From positions 1-23,005 of the IMG/VR virus record IMGVR_UViG_3300013126_005788: DNA of 23,005 nucleotides. One strand, given 5' to 3'. Below, one piece after another: positions 1 to 7,040 of this stretch. The stretch's first letter is position 1. Every line of letters begins with the position of its first letter. The notes below the pieces were generated by a model, which made no database searches, had not been told where the DNA came from, and saw nothing but the letters and a program-made list of their open reading frames with translations. The stretch comes from a virus. Both the position numbers and the translations under genes were made by a program.

Positions 1-222
1 CCGCTGCATGGCGTTCAGATCCCGGTCAGCCAAAAGTTCGCCCTCGCGGCGCACTACGACAGCCACGAGCTGCGGTAAACTTTCCCCCAGGGCAGCAATG
101 ATGCTGAGTGGTTCAAGTGACGTGAATGAAATGCCCTGTAACAGCCGTGTCAACTGTCCGATCTGACCGAGCACAAGTGGTTTTTGAATGTAGGTGGTAC
201 CGTTTATGGTGTAGGTGTACAT
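1..222 (-). CDS. Tail-assembly-chaperone-like protein, partial (N-terminal 74 residues)
   Basis: The reading frame opens at the ATG at 222, behind AAGGAG with good spacing, and runs open to the window edge, so the C-terminus is missing. The visible part starts MYTYTINGTTYIQKPLVLGQ and has no cysteine, signal peptide or membrane segment. It follows the tail tube gene directly with a 26-bp gap. In siphovirus-type tail modules that position is normally held by a tail assembly chaperone (lambda G-like), sometimes made in two forms by a -1 frameshift; the frameshift region would lie outside the window. The role is inferred from gene order only. It could equally be another small tail protein. Confidence 0.5.
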   Translation of the reverse strand, partial: MYTYTINGTTYIQKPLVLGQIGQLTRLLQGISFTSLEPLSIIAALGESLPQLVAVVVRREGELLADRDLNAMQR

Positions 223-248
223 GTGGCTCCTTTTTGATTTTACTTTTT

Positions 249-1193
249 TTACGAAAATACGATCACGAGCTCATCGTCACCGGTGCCCATTGCCAATTGA
301 AAGCTGGTGTCGGCAACTTCATTGCCTTCGCGTTCGCCTTCACTGACTTTTGTTGTCACGACGGTGGGGGCGGTTATTTTCACTTTGTTGTACTGGCTGG
401 CTCCGATAGCACCTAGCGAAAGCGCAGCAGATGTGCCCGATTTCCACAGCCCGTACCAGTCATGTCCATTTACCAACTCCATTTCAGGGTCAAACGTTCC
501 GGATGGGTCACGATCCGTCAGCATGAATGATTTATAGCCGCTTACGGCGTTGATATCTTCACGCGGGGCCAGCTTGTTGCCCATATCAAAGCTGATGCTT
601 TTGATGGTGGGAGCAAACGCACCGATTGTGAACTGTGCATTGGTCAGCTGGGGCGGGGTGTGAGTTGGCAAAGTCGGTATAATCAACGGTGTATCAAAAA
701 CCGCATTGTAGGACCCCATAAAATCAAACTCGGCAAACAGCTGTTCGCCAACCGTACCACTGAATTTAACGGTACCGCGAGCTCCGCTGATCAGTTTTCT
801 GACACCGTCAACATAAACGCCCAGGGTAAGCGACGGTATACCGGTCGAGGCCGGTTTGTAGGTTACGGTTTCGGCACCCGGCGTTACTACCAGTGTGGCA
901 GCAAAGCCGGCGGCCCGCAGGTAGGGATCAACAAACGGCAGATTTACGGTGGAGAATGCTGCCGTACGTCCCATCAATTCTGTTTTAAAGGCGACATGAG
1001 CCAGTGCCAGACCAGGGATCTGCTTGATCTTGGAGAGCGTCGGCAATGCAGCATTTCTCTGGATCATTTTTATATCCGGAGTCCACTTTACATCCAGGGC
1101 GATAATGCCCCCTTCGGTAGCGGTCAGTATTTCTGCGGTGCCTTCAGTCGCTTCTATTTTTCCGGCCAGCGCCCGGCGGCGAGTCTTAATCAT
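249..1193 (-). CDS. Major tail tube protein
   Basis: A 314-residue protein rich in beta-prone segments, Gly, Thr and Ser, without membrane segments, as expected of a tail tube subunit. It would polymerise into the rings of the tail through which DNA passes. The N-terminus (MIKTRRRALAGKIEATEGTA) resembles the opening of many phage tail tube proteins, where a basic start is followed by an E-x-T-x-G loop. The ATG at 1193 has AAGGAGAAG upstream and overlaps the preceding stop as ATGA. No sheath gene lies before it, which argues for a non-contractile tail. Size and place in the module support the call; the exact family was not checked. Confidence 0.7.
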   Translation of the reverse strand: MIKTRRRALAGKIEATEGTAEILTATEGGIIALDVKWTPDIKMIQRNAALPTLSKIKQIPGLALAHVAFKTELMGRTAAFSTVNLPFVDPYLRAAGFAATLVVTPGAETVTYKPASTGIPSLTLGVYVDGVRKLISGARGTVKFSGTVGEQLFAEFDFMGSYNAVFDTPLIIPTLPTHTPPQLTNAQFTIGAFAPTIKSISFDMGNKLAPREDINAVSGYKSFMLTDRDPSGTFDPEMELVNGHDWYGLWKSGTSAALSLGAIGASQYNKVKITAPTVVTTKVSEGEREGNEVADTSFQLAMGTGDDELVIVFS

Positions 1194-1333
1194 GGCAGCT
1201 TCTCCTTTTTATTTTTTGATACTTCAGCAGGGACGACCGGCTGGTCGCCCCTGCCTGTTACCTCGATTTCCTGACCATCTACAAGCTCCACAATCCGCAG
1301 TACTGATGCATCGTTAATTGTTATTTCCGGCAT
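1190..1333 (-). CDS. Small tail-module protein of unknown function (47 aa)
   Basis: A 47-residue acidic-then-basic protein, MPEITINDASVLRIVELVDG..., ending in a lysine-rich tail. I chose the ATG at 1333 because AAAAAGGAGG lies just upstream. A longer in-frame reading back to 1423 would run through the inverted repeat at 1352-1394 and is unlikely to be translated. Its TGA overlaps the tail tube ATG (ATGA), so the two are probably translationally coupled. I do not recognise the family. Its place between tail terminator and tail tube suggests a small accessory tail protein. Confidence 0.6.
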   Translation of the reverse strand: MPEITINDASVLRIVELVDGQEIEVTGRGDQPVVPAEVSKNKKEKLP

Positions 1334-1351
1334 GGCATTCCTCCTTTTTGG

Positions 1352-1394
1352 TTCGACTCCGCTCACCAACCTTTGGTACCTGAGCGGAGTCGAA
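1352..1394. repeat. Inverted repeat, TTCGACTCCGCTCA type, copy 1
   Basis: The arms TTCGACTCCGCTCA (1352-1365) and TGAGCGGAGTCGAA (1381-1394) are perfect 14-bp complements around a 15-bp loop that itself contains ACCAA/TTGGT. The right arm ends 3 bp before the stop of the tail terminator gene (1398). The same arm sequence occurs at 3094-3139 and, degenerate, at 14908-14946. It looks like a dispersed extragenic repeat acquired from the host chromosome, and the RNA hairpin could stabilise or end transcripts. Confidence 0.85.
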
Positions 1395-1397
1395 GGG

Positions 1398-1868
1398 TTA
1401 AATGGCGATTCTCTCTGTAACACTCAGGCTGATTAGCGCGTGATGGCACAACACACTGCCGAACATGCGATCATCAATCAGCTCTATCTGGGCGGGGGTT
1501 TTGTCCGGGTCATCGCCGTTGCGATACATCCAGCTGGAGCCGGACAGCGGCTCGGCGGTACGAAAGGCATCACAGATCGTGTCGCACAGATCCTGAAACA
1601 GTACGCCGCTGGCTGCAGCATCCTGCAACCCCATGTAACCGTGCAGCATCATCGCATGGTGGCGGAATACGATGCCCTGCTGATGCTCCATAACGGATTT
1701 GCGGGTAATCTCCCAGCCCAGGATGCGACCGCTGCCGTCTTTGAACAGTCCGATAAACTTAGCCAGATCAACCGCCTGGCGCTCGTATATGTGAATTATC
1801 CCGCTGCCCGGTACCGCCTCCAGTCTGGTTTTGATATCAGCGGCTATGTTGCTGTAACGGATGGTCAT
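1398..1868 (-). CDS. Tail terminator / minor tail protein (lambda U-like position)
   Basis: A 156-residue soluble protein starting MTIRYSNIAADIKTRLEAVP, a helical opening typical of tail completion proteins that cap the head-proximal end of the tail tube. The ATG at 1868 overlaps the TGA of the previous gene (ATGA). It lies between an HK97 gp10-like gene and the tail tube gene, the usual slot of the tail terminator in siphovirus modules. Cysteines appear mid-protein (DLCDTICDAF) and near the end. The family was assigned by order and general look, not by a diagnostic motif. Confidence 0.5.
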   Translation of the reverse strand: MTIRYSNIAADIKTRLEAVPGSGIIHIYERQAVDLAKFIGLFKDGSGRILGWEITRKSVMEHQQGIVFRHHAMMLHGYMGLQDAAASGVLFQDLCDTICDAFRTAEPLSGSSWMYRNGDDPDKTPAQIELIDDRMFGSVLCHHALISLSVTERIAI

Positions 1869-2389
1869 TCGCTAAGCTCCCTGGCGATGGTCAGGCCGCA
1901 TGCCTGGGCCATGGCCTCAAGCCTGCCGATATTCTCATTGGCCGCTTTTTCAAACATATGGCGGCCTTCGAATCCTTCGGCTTTAATCTTGCGGCCAATC
2001 AGATATGCAACACGTTCTGCATCCTTGCCAGATAGGCCCAGTTTTTTGTTAACCCAGGGGATCAGCGGAGATACATATTTATCCCCTGGCACAGCTGAAG
2101 CGAGGCCTTTCCCCGGTCTGCGACCCTTTTCAATTACCTCGGCATATTTCTGGGCGCTCATAACGACACCTTTGACGATCGGAGTCCCTTTATTATAGAC
2201 CTGATCCTGTATGGATCCGAGCAGACCGCCCTGGGCACCAAAGACCCCCTGCGGCGTCCGTTTTTGTACTTCGGTAAGCAGAAACAGAGTGGCCTGAGTT
2301 ACAAAGCGATCAAGCCCGGCCTGAATAACCTTGGGCGCTGTTCCGTCAAGCAGTGCGCCCTGTGTGCTGACACTGATCTGGAGCTTCAT
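1865..2389 (-). CDS. HK97 gp10-like neck/tail-completion protein
   Basis: 174 residues. The central part, with KRTPQGVFGAQGGLLGSIQ then YAEVIEKGRRPG, has the pattern of HK97 gp10-like/minor capsid (lambda Z-like) proteins: an R/K-TP-x-G-x-L-x-S segment followed by Y-A-x-x-x-E-x-G. These act at the head-tail joint or tail completion. The ATG at 2389 overlaps the upstream stop as ATGA, and the stop overlaps the next ATG in the same way, so the three genes form a tightly coupled set. Confidence in the broad family is moderate; the exact role within the neck is inferred. Confidence 0.6.
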   Translation of the reverse strand: MKLQISVSTQGALLDGTAPKVIQAGLDRFVTQATLFLLTEVQKRTPQGVFGAQGGLLGSIQDQVYNKGTPIVKGVVMSAQKYAEVIEKGRRPGKGLASAVPGDKYVSPLIPWVNKKLGLSGKDAERVAYLIGRKIKAEGFEGRHMFEKAANENIGRLEAMAQACGLTIARELSE

Positions 2390-3039
2390 CGCCTGCGACC
2401 ATGTATCAAGCGGGGACGGGATGTGTCCGCTGCAGTTGCAATTACTGAAGCTGCGATGGTGGTATCTGTGTCTTTAATCCCGAGATGATGTTTGTACAGC
2501 CCCTCGAATGACTCTGCGAGGCGGCGGAATTCATCAGATTTGGAGCGATAATTGACAGAATCAGCCTGAATCAGGCTGTCACTTGTCTGACCGAAGGCAG
2601 CTGCCAGCTGCCGCAGACAGAGCGAGACGGCCAGATTGGCAACCGCTTCCAGATCCGCAGCCGGGAGTGTCAACTCGGAGTGCAGAAGGGAATACAGTAA
2701 TCTGACATTTTGACTTACTGCAGGTTTGATGGTGGAAAAACGGATAAATATTTCGGTCGGAGTCTGGTAGAAACGCCAGTCTCGCGGATCAATCAATGTC
2801 TCCGGGACTGCTCCGACGGGATACTCAATAGATTCAACAGCCGAAAAACCAGGACTCCAGCCAGGCGGCAGCGGGATGTCATAACTATTCTGACCCGGAA
2901 CATCCGCACAGGTAAGACGTGGCCGGTGTTTGCTGTAGCGTTTGATAGCTTCAGCGGCAGCTGATAAGAGATCATCCGGATCTGTCAACCGGCCGGAATC
3001 ATCTTTTACTTTGGCGCGTATGGAATCAATGAGTGGCAT
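2386..3039 (-). CDS. Head-tail connector (adaptor) protein
   Basis: 217 residues beginning MPLIDSIRAKVKDDSGRLTD, with a mainly helical N-terminus and C-terminal helices (FRRLAESFEGLYKHHLG). This composition and position, first after the capsid gene, fit head completion adaptors that dock under the portal. The N-terminal sense of the protein supports ATG 3039 as the start, yet the 20 bp upstream are pyrimidine-rich with no Shine-Dalgarno sequence. A TGTAAT hexamer lies 9 bp upstream, so the transcript may be leaderless (see findings). The adaptor identity is inferred from position; no single motif proves it. Confidence 0.5.
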   Translation of the reverse strand: MPLIDSIRAKVKDDSGRLTDPDDLLSAAAEAIKRYSKHRPRLTCADVPGQNSYDIPLPPGWSPGFSAVESIEYPVGAVPETLIDPRDWRFYQTPTEIFIRFSTIKPAVSQNVRLLYSLLHSELTLPAADLEAVANLAVSLCLRQLAAAFGQTSDSLIQADSVNYRSKSDEFRRLAESFEGLYKHHLGIKDTDTTIAASVIATAADTSRPRLIHGRRR

Positions 3040-3047
3040 GCAGCGAG

Positions 3048-3090
3048 ATTACAGGAGGGGCGGGGGGAAAGTATTTTTACCGGGTGAAAA
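3048..3090 (-). promoter_or_regulatory. Candidate activator-dependent late promoter 2 (head completion/tail operon)
   Basis: On the minus strand a 17-bp near-palindrome (3074-3090, plus-strand TTTTTACCGGGTGAAAA) is followed by a 20-bp C-rich spacer and TGTAAT (3053-3048, 5 of 6 matches to the -10 consensus). No -35 is seen. The palindrome centre (3082) to the start of the -10 is 29 bp, almost identical to the 10775-10818 copy. Mor/C of phage Mu bind dyads near -43 at promoters lacking a -35; that this phage's Mor-like protein binds here is inference. Confidence 0.5.
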
Positions 3091-3093
3091 CAA

Positions 3094-3139
3094 TTCGACT
3101 CCGCTCATGTACCAGGACGGTAACTAAAGCGGAGTCGAA
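3094..3139. repeat. Inverted repeat, TTCGACTCCGCT type, copy 2
   Basis: Arms TTCGACTCCGCT (3094-3105) and AGCGGAGTCGAA (3128-3139) are perfect 12-bp complements, sharing arm sequence with the copy at 1352-1394. It sits in the 167-bp gap between the capsid stop (3207) and the connector start (3039), just before the late promoter. On the minus strand the hairpin is followed by ATTGTTTT, so it could end transcription coming from the capsid operon. Confidence 0.8.
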
Positions 3140-3206
3140 GTTTCGGGTTTTTACTCCGTTTACAGCATGATGTCAACTCACAAACGCTTGCACACCAACA
3201 TTACGG

Positions 3207-5222
3207 TTAACCGGCAACGACAGCTTTATAGGCGCCACGATAATCCATGATTTCAAACTCGTACTCATCACGGATCTTGTACTGCAGCTTATCAGCAACG
3301 AAGAACTGTCCAACGGTCGGCTGATCGGCTACGAACATTTCCGGTTCCTGCTGACCGTTCAGGTAGGCCACTTCCAGAATTTCCACATCTTTCGGATCGG
3401 CGAACATCATCCAGTCGGTGGCGTCAGTCATGAAGGGGCATTCGATTATCCCTTCGTTATTTGCGCCGAAGTAGTTGAACATGGAGTTACCCTGATTGGC
3501 CGAGCCAGGCACGCCCCGGGTCTGGTTGAGCTGAACGGCGGCGTCCCACAGATCGGACGGGATAGCCAATGTGACCGGGCGCAGTGCCAGACGTTCGCCG
3601 GAGCCCGGTTCGGTCTGCTTGGCAATTGCGGTGCGGCCTGCTACGGCAGATGCCAGGGCATACGCGGTTGTGCTGAGATTGTTGTGGCTGGCGTGGAAAG
3701 TTGCAAGCGAATCGCCTTTATAGATGTCGTTGTTGATAAATTTGTTCCAGGCACGCTTGGCCTTGGTTCGGCGGGCGGCACGGGGGAGACGACTGACGAT
3801 GCGGTTAATGGCGGTCATATCGTCGTTGATGATCATCTTACGGGTAATGGTGATGATGCCTCCCTTCTGGTTGAGGGCATATTCCATTTTTTCATCCGTC
3901 AACGTGCCCAGGTCGGCGTAGTCGATATTTTCCGGATTAACGTCAGGCAGGTCGCCGAAATAGGCTATACGGATCGCCTGGAGTGGACGGAAGTCACGGG
4001 CATTGCGAACGTTGGAAATCAGTCGGGACAATCCGAAGTCAGTGGTTTCGCGGTAATCGGCCACCATGCGGCGATAGAGTGCGTTGCCGAGCAGGTAGGA
4101 GAAGGTCGAGGTGTCGAATGCAGCCTGCATGCGGCTGGCATTGTCCTGATAGCCGCGTACGTCGCTGTCGCCGGTAATTTCGGTATATGCGGCACGAATA
4201 CTGTTGAAAACCGGAACATCCCGCATGGCATCGGCCACCGGCACCTGGAACAGGCCATCAACGGCGGCCTGAAGTTTGTCGCCGGTTTCACGCCCCACGC
4301 GAACATCTCCCACGCCGCGCACCTGACCGGAAGCGGTTAGCTTGTCCAGGGTTTCTTTTTCCAGCTTGATAGCTGCCTGCAGCGCATCTTCAGTAATCAC
4401 CGTACCGCCGAAGCTGGCACGTAGCTTTTCCTGCACCGGTTCGGGAAGCTTGCTGGCGGACAGCTGTTTGTCCAGGAGCATGCTGCTGGCCAGCAGGCGG
4501 GTTTCCTGAAGCAGTGCCGAGGCAGCCTGAATCTGATCCGCTCCGGCGGCGTTAGTGCCCTTGTCCATGGCCGCCATCATCTGCTCGATGGCCTGTGATT
4601 CGGTCATGGTTTTACCATCCAATGCGGCCTGAATCCGGTCGGCATCAGCCTGGTGTCGCAGCCGGAAGGCTGCCATTAACGTCTTGATCATGGGTGTTTC
4701 CTCCTCTAGGTCGGTCTGTCTGGCAGCCGCCATCTTTAAAAATTCCCCTTTGGCAACGGGGTCATACACTACATCCACAGTTACGGAATTGATTGAGGTC
4801 ATCATGGGAAGTTTTCTGCCCGCTTCCAGCTTTAAACCCATTTTTCCGGAGACATCCACCGACAACCCGAGAACATTTTCCAGCCCCATTTCGGCACAGC
4901 CAACCAGATTATCACGCAACCAGGTGGAGGTCGGCAGCAGAATCAGGGTGGCATAGATGCCATCTTGCTTTGCAATGGCTCCCTGCAGCACTCCTACCAT
5001 TTCTCCGGTCGGCTTGCCGAAACGATGCGGTTTGTTCTGATGCTGGGCTTCAGTCAGCATGAACACCTTGGCGCCCTCGAACTTGCCGACGGCAGCGGAC
5101 ATGACTTCCTTATCCCAATAATTCCCGTTCAAGTCCTGGCCGAAAGCGGCAACACGCACGTCCCACTTGAAGCCGGTGGCATCGCCTTCCTTGGCCGCCA
5201 TGATCTGATAGCTGCGTACCAT
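3207..5222 (-). CDS. Fused prohead protease - scaffold - major capsid protein
   Basis: 671 residues in one frame. Residues 1-177 look like a prohead maturation protease: H61 and H66 (in AQHQNKPHRFG) and GLSVDVSG with S121 resemble the His and Gly-x-Ser of capsid maturation proteases. Residues about 178-330 are Met/Ala/Gln-rich and helical, as in scaffolds. From about 330 on the protein looks like a major capsid subunit (for example ARTKAKRAWNKFINNDIY and MFNYFGANNEGIIECPFM). Start ATG 5222 follows AAGGAGTAATCC, 3 bp after the upstream stop. Mu encodes protease and scaffold in gene I and the capsid separately in gene T; here they are joined. A strong internal ribosome site at 4689-4707 suggests a shorter scaffold-capsid product is also made. 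Confidence 0.8.
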   Translation of the reverse strand: MVRSYQIMAAKEGDATGFKWDVRVAAFGQDLNGNYWDKEVMSAAVGKFEGAKVFMLTEAQHQNKPHRFGKPTGEMVGVLQGAIAKQDGIYATLILLPTSTWLRDNLVGCAEMGLENVLGLSVDVSGKMGLKLEAGRKLPMMTSINSVTVDVVYDPVAKGEFLKMAAARQTDLEEETPMIKTLMAAFRLRHQADADRIQAALDGKTMTESQAIEQMMAAMDKGTNAAGADQIQAASALLQETRLLASSMLLDKQLSASKLPEPVQEKLRASFGGTVITEDALQAAIKLEKETLDKLTASGQVRGVGDVRVGRETGDKLQAAVDGLFQVPVADAMRDVPVFNSIRAAYTEITGDSDVRGYQDNASRMQAAFDTSTFSYLLGNALYRRMVADYRETTDFGLSRLISNVRNARDFRPLQAIRIAYFGDLPDVNPENIDYADLGTLTDEKMEYALNQKGGIITITRKMIINDDMTAINRIVSRLPRAARRTKAKRAWNKFINNDIYKGDSLATFHASHNNLSTTAYALASAVAGRTAIAKQTEPGSGERLALRPVTLAIPSDLWDAAVQLNQTRGVPGSANQGNSMFNYFGANNEGIIECPFMTDATDWMMFADPKDVEILEVAYLNGQQEPEMFVADQPTVGQFFVADKLQYKIRDEYEFEIMDYRGAYKAVVAG
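4689..4707 (-). promoter_or_regulatory. Internal ribosome binding site and nested start (scaffold-capsid, 494 aa)
   Basis: Within the protease-capsid gene the minus strand reads AGAGGAGG (4707-4700), 8 bp, then ATG (4691), encoding MIKTLMAAFRLRH at residue 178. Core and spacing are near ideal. The start lies exactly where the protease-like part ends, so 3207-4691 would encode a protease-free 494-residue product. The purines also encode Glu-Glu-Glu, so chance is possible. Confidence 0.55.
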
Positions 5223-5225
5223 GGA

Positions 5226-5465
5226 TTACTCCTTGGCCTTTTCGGCTTTTTTGGCGACGGTGTATTTCTTGCCGTCGGCGGTGACCAGGGTGACTGTGTC
5301 GCCATTATCAACCCAGTCCAATACGTCATTCTGTTCAAGAGGCCGTGAAAACGGTTTTGACCGTGCCACTTCGCGCCCGGAATCCTCATCCGTTACGGTT
5401 TCAACCGTTGCCCCCTTGAAAACCAGCCCTTCCAGAAACTTCCTGTCGATTGCTTTTGATGCCAT
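5226..5465 (-). CDS. Small charged head-module protein (79 aa), unknown
   Basis: 79 residues, MASKAIDRKFLEGLVFKGAT..., with an alternating beta-like middle (GDTVTLVTADGKKYTVAKK) and a Lys/Glu/Ala-rich tail. The ATG at 5465 follows AAAAGGAGGG. It lies between portal and protease-capsid. No head-morphogenesis (MuF-like) gene occupies this slot as it would in Mu. I do not recognise the family. The beta-rich small fold next to the capsid gene could suit a decoration or head-stabilising protein, but that is only an inference from position. Confidence 0.65.
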   Translation of the reverse strand: MASKAIDRKFLEGLVFKGATVETVTDEDSGREVARSKPFSRPLEQNDVLDWVDNGDTVTLVTADGKKYTVAKKAEKAKE

Positions 5466-5493
5466 ACATCATCCCTCCTTTTGTTTTATTTAA

Positions 5494-5562
5494 CCCCCCT
5501 CAATCCCCCCTTAACAGGGGGGAGGTTAGCCCCTCCCCTGTTAAGGGGAGACGGGGGAGGGG
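5494..5562. repeat. G/C-run inverted repeat in the portal-capsid gap
   Basis: Left arm 5494-5525 (runs of C, CCTTAACAGGGG, then GGAGG) pairs with right arm 5530-5562 (CCCCTCCCCTGTTAAGGGG, then G-rich). The core CCCCTTAACAGGGG appears in both arms, so each arm is itself partly palindromic. It occupies most of the 129-bp gap 5466-5594. It has the look of a dispersed chromosomal intergenic repeat and may act as an RNA hairpin between portal and capsid messages. Confidence 0.75.
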
Positions 5563-5594
5563 GCACATGCCTCTAAATCGATTTATAACACGTA

Positions 5595-7040
5595 TTACAG
5601 CCCCGAACCGGGACCGGTGGCATGGTCTGTAGCGGTTGAATTGCCGTCCGGGCTTTCAGGGGCATTTTTACCCGTTTGGTAATCTTCTGTTCCCGGCTCG
5701 TTTTCCTGCAGGTTGTCGGTGTCGATTTCAAAGCCTATCAACGCGATTACCAATGCAAACAGCTTGGCGGCGTTGCCGGCGTCCAACCACCCCTGGGAGG
5801 CGGCAGCGACCATGGAGGTGATGATGTCCCGTACGGCGGTGCTGATCTTGGTCAGATCCTTGTTGGTGGTTTCCGGAAGTTGTACGGCGAAATTGAACGC
5901 TTCATCTTCCGGCATTACCAGATACCCGGCATCGAGCGCTTTCCGGATGCAATAGGTGAAGATCGTCTCAATGATAAATTTGATTTTGTTCTTGCGGCTG
6001 TCCACCAGCGCCATGATCGGGTCGTTGCTCTCGGATGCGGTATTGCGGTTTACATCGCCGCCACCGCCGTACCAATGTTCCGGAATGCTTTTGTTGCCCA
6101 GGATGTGGTTGCGGAATACTCCGGCGCTCTCTTTGATTTCCATGGCCTGAAGGTTTGGAGCGACTGTAGCCCACTTCACTTTTTCGTTATGAACCCGGAT
6201 GGCACCATCTTCCTGCCGGGAATATGCCTGCGCTATTTTTTCGCAGGTGGCTTCATCACCGCCGTTTACCTCCACATCCCAGATGTAGGCGTTCTGTTTG
6301 CGGGCCTTATCGGCGTAGTTGTAGATGAACTCCTCATACTCATCGAGCCAGTCGGCAATGACGAACAGGTCTGAGGTGCCGTAGGGATCGTTGCTGACGC
6401 GGTTGATACTGAAGAGGAAACATTCTCCGTCGGTGAAACCGTCCCGCATGATGCGGGCATCGTTCGACATGACGGTCTCTGCTTCACCGGCCAGAATGAT
6501 TTTCATCTGGCGGGTTTCTGCACTGTGCATGGTCTGAATTTTAACGCCGATCTGCAACTTGGCGTTTTGCGGGTCGGTATAAATTTCCACGATCAGGGCC
6601 GGGTCAATCATGCCCAATCGCACCTTGCCGGTCTGTTCGGCTACGAATACCGGCCAGCACTGGACGCCGTACAGAAAAAGCTCGCGGGTCATTTCTTCCA
6701 GGTTGATGTCCATGCGATTGATCGGGTCAAACCAGAAACTGTCGAGGATCTCTTTGACGGCATCAATTTTGACGGTATAGGTGAAACCTTTGCCGGTAAC
6801 AAACGTGGTGAGAGTTTCGATAATCCAGTTGCCAAGCGGATTGGTTTTCCAGAGCCAGTAGCAAACTTCCACCTGACGCTGCCAGGCGGCCACCGGAAGC
6901 TCACGATTGGAGTTTCCGGAAAGACGCCGCCACGGGGTGGCATCTCCGGCACCGGATGAAGCGGCGGGGAGGCGCTGGAGAACTGCCTGCTCGATAGCAG
7001 CGCCGAACAGCTTTTCTGTCAAATATGCTTTGATACCCAT
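5595..7040 (-). CDS. Portal protein
   Basis: 481 residues, the usual size of phage portals, which form the dodecameric ring at the capsid vertex through which the terminase pumps DNA. The N-terminal third has the portal-like pattern of a Trp-rich helix and CYWLWKTNPLGNWIIETLTTFVTGKGF. The middle has GMIDPALIVEIYTDPQNAKL followed by RVSNDPYGTSDLFVIADWLDEYEEF. The C-terminal region (NIPEHWYGGGGDVN-like, then LVDSRKNKIKFIIETIF) fits the clip/stem-wing layout. The ATG at 7040 overlaps the terminase stop (TAATG) behind GGAGGCGGG. The acidic, Ser/Gly-rich tail looks disordered. Position after TerL supports the call. Confidence 0.8.
   Translation of the reverse strand: MGIKAYLTEKLFGAAIEQAVLQRLPAASSGAGDATPWRRLSGNSNRELPVAAWQRQVEVCYWLWKTNPLGNWIIETLTTFVTGKGFTYTVKIDAVKEILDSFWFDPINRMDINLEEMTRELFLYGVQCWPVFVAEQTGKVRLGMIDPALIVEIYTDPQNAKLQIGVKIQTMHSAETRQMKIILAGEAETVMSNDARIMRDGFTDGECFLFSINRVSNDPYGTSDLFVIADWLDEYEEFIYNYADKARKQNAYIWDVEVNGGDEATCEKIAQAYSRQEDGAIRVHNEKVKWATVAPNLQAMEIKESAGVFRNHILGNKSIPEHWYGGGGDVNRNTASESNDPIMALVDSRKNKIKFIIETIFTYCIRKALDAGYLVMPEDEAFNFAVQLPETTNKDLTKISTAVRDIITSMVAAASQGWLDAGNAAKLFALVIALIGFEIDTDNLQENEPGTEDYQTGKNAPESPDGNSTATDHATGPGSGL

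Noticed and set aside
660-1274. 204-residue plus-strand open frame opposite the tail tube gene
   Set aside because: It is the mirror of a well-supported minus-strand gene, has no ribosome site, and its composition (Arg/Gly/Cys-rich) is that of an antisense shadow. The same reasoning removed the other long plus-strand frames opposite late genes.
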